Shown here: piece by piece, positions 13,382 to 14,921 of the stretch | How the letters are laid out: every line of letters starts with the position of its first letter | Numbering within the stretch: position 1 is the stretch's first letter | Assembly (NCBI GenBank): GCA_035556395.1 | Contig: DATMFB010000177.1 | Span: 1-14,921 of the forward strand | Direction of reading: 5' to 3' | DNA: 14,921 bases | Source: 73-13 sp035556395 | GTDB lineage: Bacteria > Actinomycetota > Actinomycetes > Actinomycetales > Microbacteriaceae | Translations under genes and position numbers: made by a program | Notes under the pieces: model-generated | The model's database searches: none | What the model saw: the letters and a program-made list of their open reading frames with translations, nothing else | What the model was told of the DNA's origin: nothing

Positions 13382-14446
13382 GTGAGGATCCTGAACCCAT
13401 TTCGGACGGGCCTGTTCGCCGGTCTCGGTGTGCTCGTCGCGATCGGGCTCGGCGCCGCGTTCGCCTCGATCGGGACGATCATCACCTATATCGGCGCCGC
13501 GCTCTTCCTCGCACTCGGCCTCGACCCGATGATCACCTGGCTCGAGACCAGGAAGGTGCCGCGCTGGGCCGCGATCATCATCGTGCTCGTCGCCTTCGCC
13601 GGGCTCATCTCCGGCCTCGTGTTCGCGATCATCCCGGTCGTCGCGGACCAGGTGGGCAACGCGATCGCGGCATTCCCGGACCTCGTCTCACGGTTCAGCA
13701 GCACCGGCGACATCGGCAAGTGGATCACCCAGAACCTCGCGTGGCTCGGCATCGACGAGATCGTCGCCCAGCTCCAGGCCTGGCTCAAGAACCTGGACTA
13801 CGCCGCGCTCGGCCTCGGCGTGCTCAACTTCGGCATCACGGTCCTCACCGGCCTCGGCGGGGCGCTCATCGTCCTCATCCTCACGATCTACTTCACGGCC
13901 TCGACCGCGGGGATCAAGCGCACGCTCTACCGGCTCGTGCCCGCGAGCAAGCGCCCCCTCTTCATCGAGATCGCCGAGGAGGTCAGCGTCTCGGTCGGTC
14001 GATTCGTCATGGGCCAGGGCGCGCTCGGGCTGCTCAACGGCGTGCTCACGGGCGTCATGCTCGGCGTCGTCTTCCCGCTCTTCGGCCTGCCGGTCGACTA
14101 CTGGGCGCTCCTCGCGTTCCTCGCGATGCTCGGCTCGATGATCCCGCTCGTCGGCACGATCGCCGCCGTGATCCTCAACACGCTGCTCGTCCTGCTCTTC
14201 AACGGCCCCGCGAGCGCGTTGGCCGTCGGCATCTACGCCGTCGTCTACATGCAGCTCGAGGCATACTTCGTGAGCCCGCGGATCATGGCCGAGGCCGTCA
14301 AGGTACCCGGTCCGATCGTCATCATCGCCGCGCTCGCGGGCGGGGCGCTGCTCGGACTGCTCGGCGCGCTCATCGCGATCCCCGTCGCCGCCGCGATCAT
14401 CCTCATCATCAACAAGGTCTACGTCCCCAGACAGGACGCGTTGTAG
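13382..14446 (+). CDS. AI-2E family transporter (PerM-like membrane protein)
   Basis: This 354-residue polytopic membrane protein has hydrophobic segments at about 10-30, 32-48, 62-88, 150-172, 213-235, 240-272, 278-292 and 308-346, and a soluble, partly amphipathic stretch at 90-145. Family hallmarks are visible: the central SVGRFVMGQGALGLLNGVLTG (204-224), IPLVGTI (254-260), EAYFVSPRIM (293-302) and the closing AIPVAAAIILIINKV. The family (TIGR00765/PF01594 type) includes proteins linked to autoinducer-2 export, PerM, and sodium/proton exchangers, so the substrate cannot be assigned. The GTG at 13382 follows the coiled-coil stop by 5 bp, with AGGG only 3 bases before it, so translation is probably coupled. 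The gene is convergent with the downstream hydrolase gene, with 13 bp between stops and no hairpin seen. Confidence 0.92.
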   Translation: MRILNPFRTGLFAGLGVLVAIGLGAAFASIGTIITYIGAALFLALGLDPMITWLETRKVPRWAAIIIVLVAFAGLISGLVFAIIPVVADQVGNAIAAFPDLVSRFSSTGDIGKWITQNLAWLGIDEIVAQLQAWLKNLDYAALGLGVLNFGITVLTGLGGALIVLILTIYFTASTAGIKRTLYRLVPASKRPLFIEIAEEVSVSVGRFVMGQGALGLLNGVLTGVMLGVVFPLFGLPVDYWALLAFLAMLGSMIPLVGTIAAVILNTLLVLLFNGPASALAVGIYAVVYMQLEAYFVSPRIMAEAVKVPGPIVIIAALAGGALLGLLGALIAIPVAAAIILIINKVYVPRQDAL

Positions 14447-14459
14447 CGCAGAACGCGAT

Positions 14460-14921
14460 CTATCCGGCCCACACGGTCGGCAGCGGCAGTGCCGCGGGGT
14501 TCAGCCGCGCGACGATCTCGCTGAGCACACGGTAGGTCTGCTCCTCCCCGACCCAGAGGTGCTTGCCACCGGCGACCTCGACGAGCTCGACGTTCGGCGC
14601 GATCGCGAACCGCTCGCGCGCCTCCGGCGGCCGGAGGTAGTCGTCGAGTTGGGGGATGATCGCGACGACCGGCACGTCGGCGTCGGCCCACCTGGCGAGC
14701 TCGTCGGCGGTCGTCCGGCGCAGCGGCGGCGACAGCAGGATCGCCCCGGCGATCGGCGTGCCGGACGCGGCACGGTCCGCGGCGAGGTCGCGCGCGTGCT
14801 TGAGCAGCACCTCCGTGCCGAAGGACCAGCCGAGCAGCCATGGCGACGGCAGGCCGCGGGCGTGCACGAACGCCATCGCCGCGGCGAGGTCGTGGCGTTC
14901 CTCGTCCCCGTGGCCGAACTC
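14460..14921 (-). CDS. Alpha/beta hydrolase fold protein, 5' partial
   Basis: The minus-strand frame is open to the window edge, so the N-terminus lies outside; 153 C-terminal residues are present. The fragment has a nucleophile elbow GWSFG with Ser33 (fragment numbering), the strand GAILLSPPL, a strand and loop PVVAIIPQLDDYLRPPEARERF whose Asp93 or Asp94 is the likely acid, and GGKHLWVG with the probable catalytic His121. A full triad is therefore present. An internal Met (14876) could be read as a start, but the alpha/beta fold needs the strands upstream of the elbow, and 15 upstream codons (ending HDLAAA) fit the helix before it. The Asp strand followed by residues that orient toward a pump or lid is not diagnostic, so esterase, thioesterase or another hydrolase are all possible. 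No substrate can be assigned. Confidence 0.85.
   Translation of the reverse strand, partial: EFGHGDEERHDLAAAMAFVHARGLPSPWLLGWSFGTEVLLKHARDLAADRAASGTPIAGAILLSPPLRRTTADELARWADADVPVVAIIPQLDDYLRPPEARERFAIAPNVELVEVAGGKHLWVGEEQTYRVLSEIVARLNPAALPLPTVWAG

Noticed and set aside
1..14921. Mobile elements, tRNA or rRNA genes, phage or defence genes
   Set aside because: No transposase or integrase motifs, terminal repeats or RNA-like cloverleaf were seen, and every stretch longer than about 135 bases is covered by a credible gene.

Overview
The window is GC-rich and densely coded, with GTG as well as ATG starts, 4-bp stop/start overlaps and few intergenic bases. Gene content and protein style (DUF3417-type GlgP, GlgE, a DivIVA-like coiled-coil protein, a Cys-less thioredoxin/TPR protein) point to a high-GC actinobacterium, most likely Microbacteriaceae. 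That family-level placement is inference from protein resemblance, not from a marker gene. I see no RNA genes, mobile elements, CRISPR array or phage genes.

Layout. (1) 1-2287, plus strand: the end of a polar-amino-acid ABC uptake operon, with solute-binding protein (5' end outside the window), permease and ATPase. A perfect 8-bp stem-loop lies between binding protein and permease. (2) 2300-8784: an alpha-glucan block. glgP (minus) and glgE (plus) diverge from a 57-bp gap, and glgB overlaps glgE by 4 bp. GlgE extends alpha-1,4-glucan from maltose-1-phosphate, GlgB branches it and GlgP degrades it from the ends, so synthesis and breakdown are divergently arranged. The genes that make maltose-1-phosphate (glgM, or treS/pep2) are not in the window. 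(3) 8790-11482 (or 11509), minus strand: a two-gene overlapping unit made of a large membrane/secreted protein of unknown function and a thioredoxin-fold/TPR protein. (4) 11616-14446, plus strand: a DivIVA-like coiled-coil protein followed 5 bp later by an AI-2E family membrane protein. (5) 14460-14921, minus strand: the 3' part of an alpha/beta hydrolase, convergent with the AI-2E gene.

The most unusual features are these. The coiled-coil protein has an almost unbroken 11-residue periodicity over about 350 residues, including fourteen consecutive recognisable 11-residue units. The glgP/glgE gap has a TAnnnT -10 motif exactly 7 bases before each GTG and an inverted repeat between the two, which suggests two leaderless promoters sharing an operator. 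The 619/628-residue membrane protein looks like a membrane protein joined to an exported protein that keeps its own signal-peptide-like segment. GlgE carries a recent-looking 15-bp in-frame tandem duplication. I do not see evidence for a wholly new multi-gene system. No gap without a gene exceeds about 135 bases.
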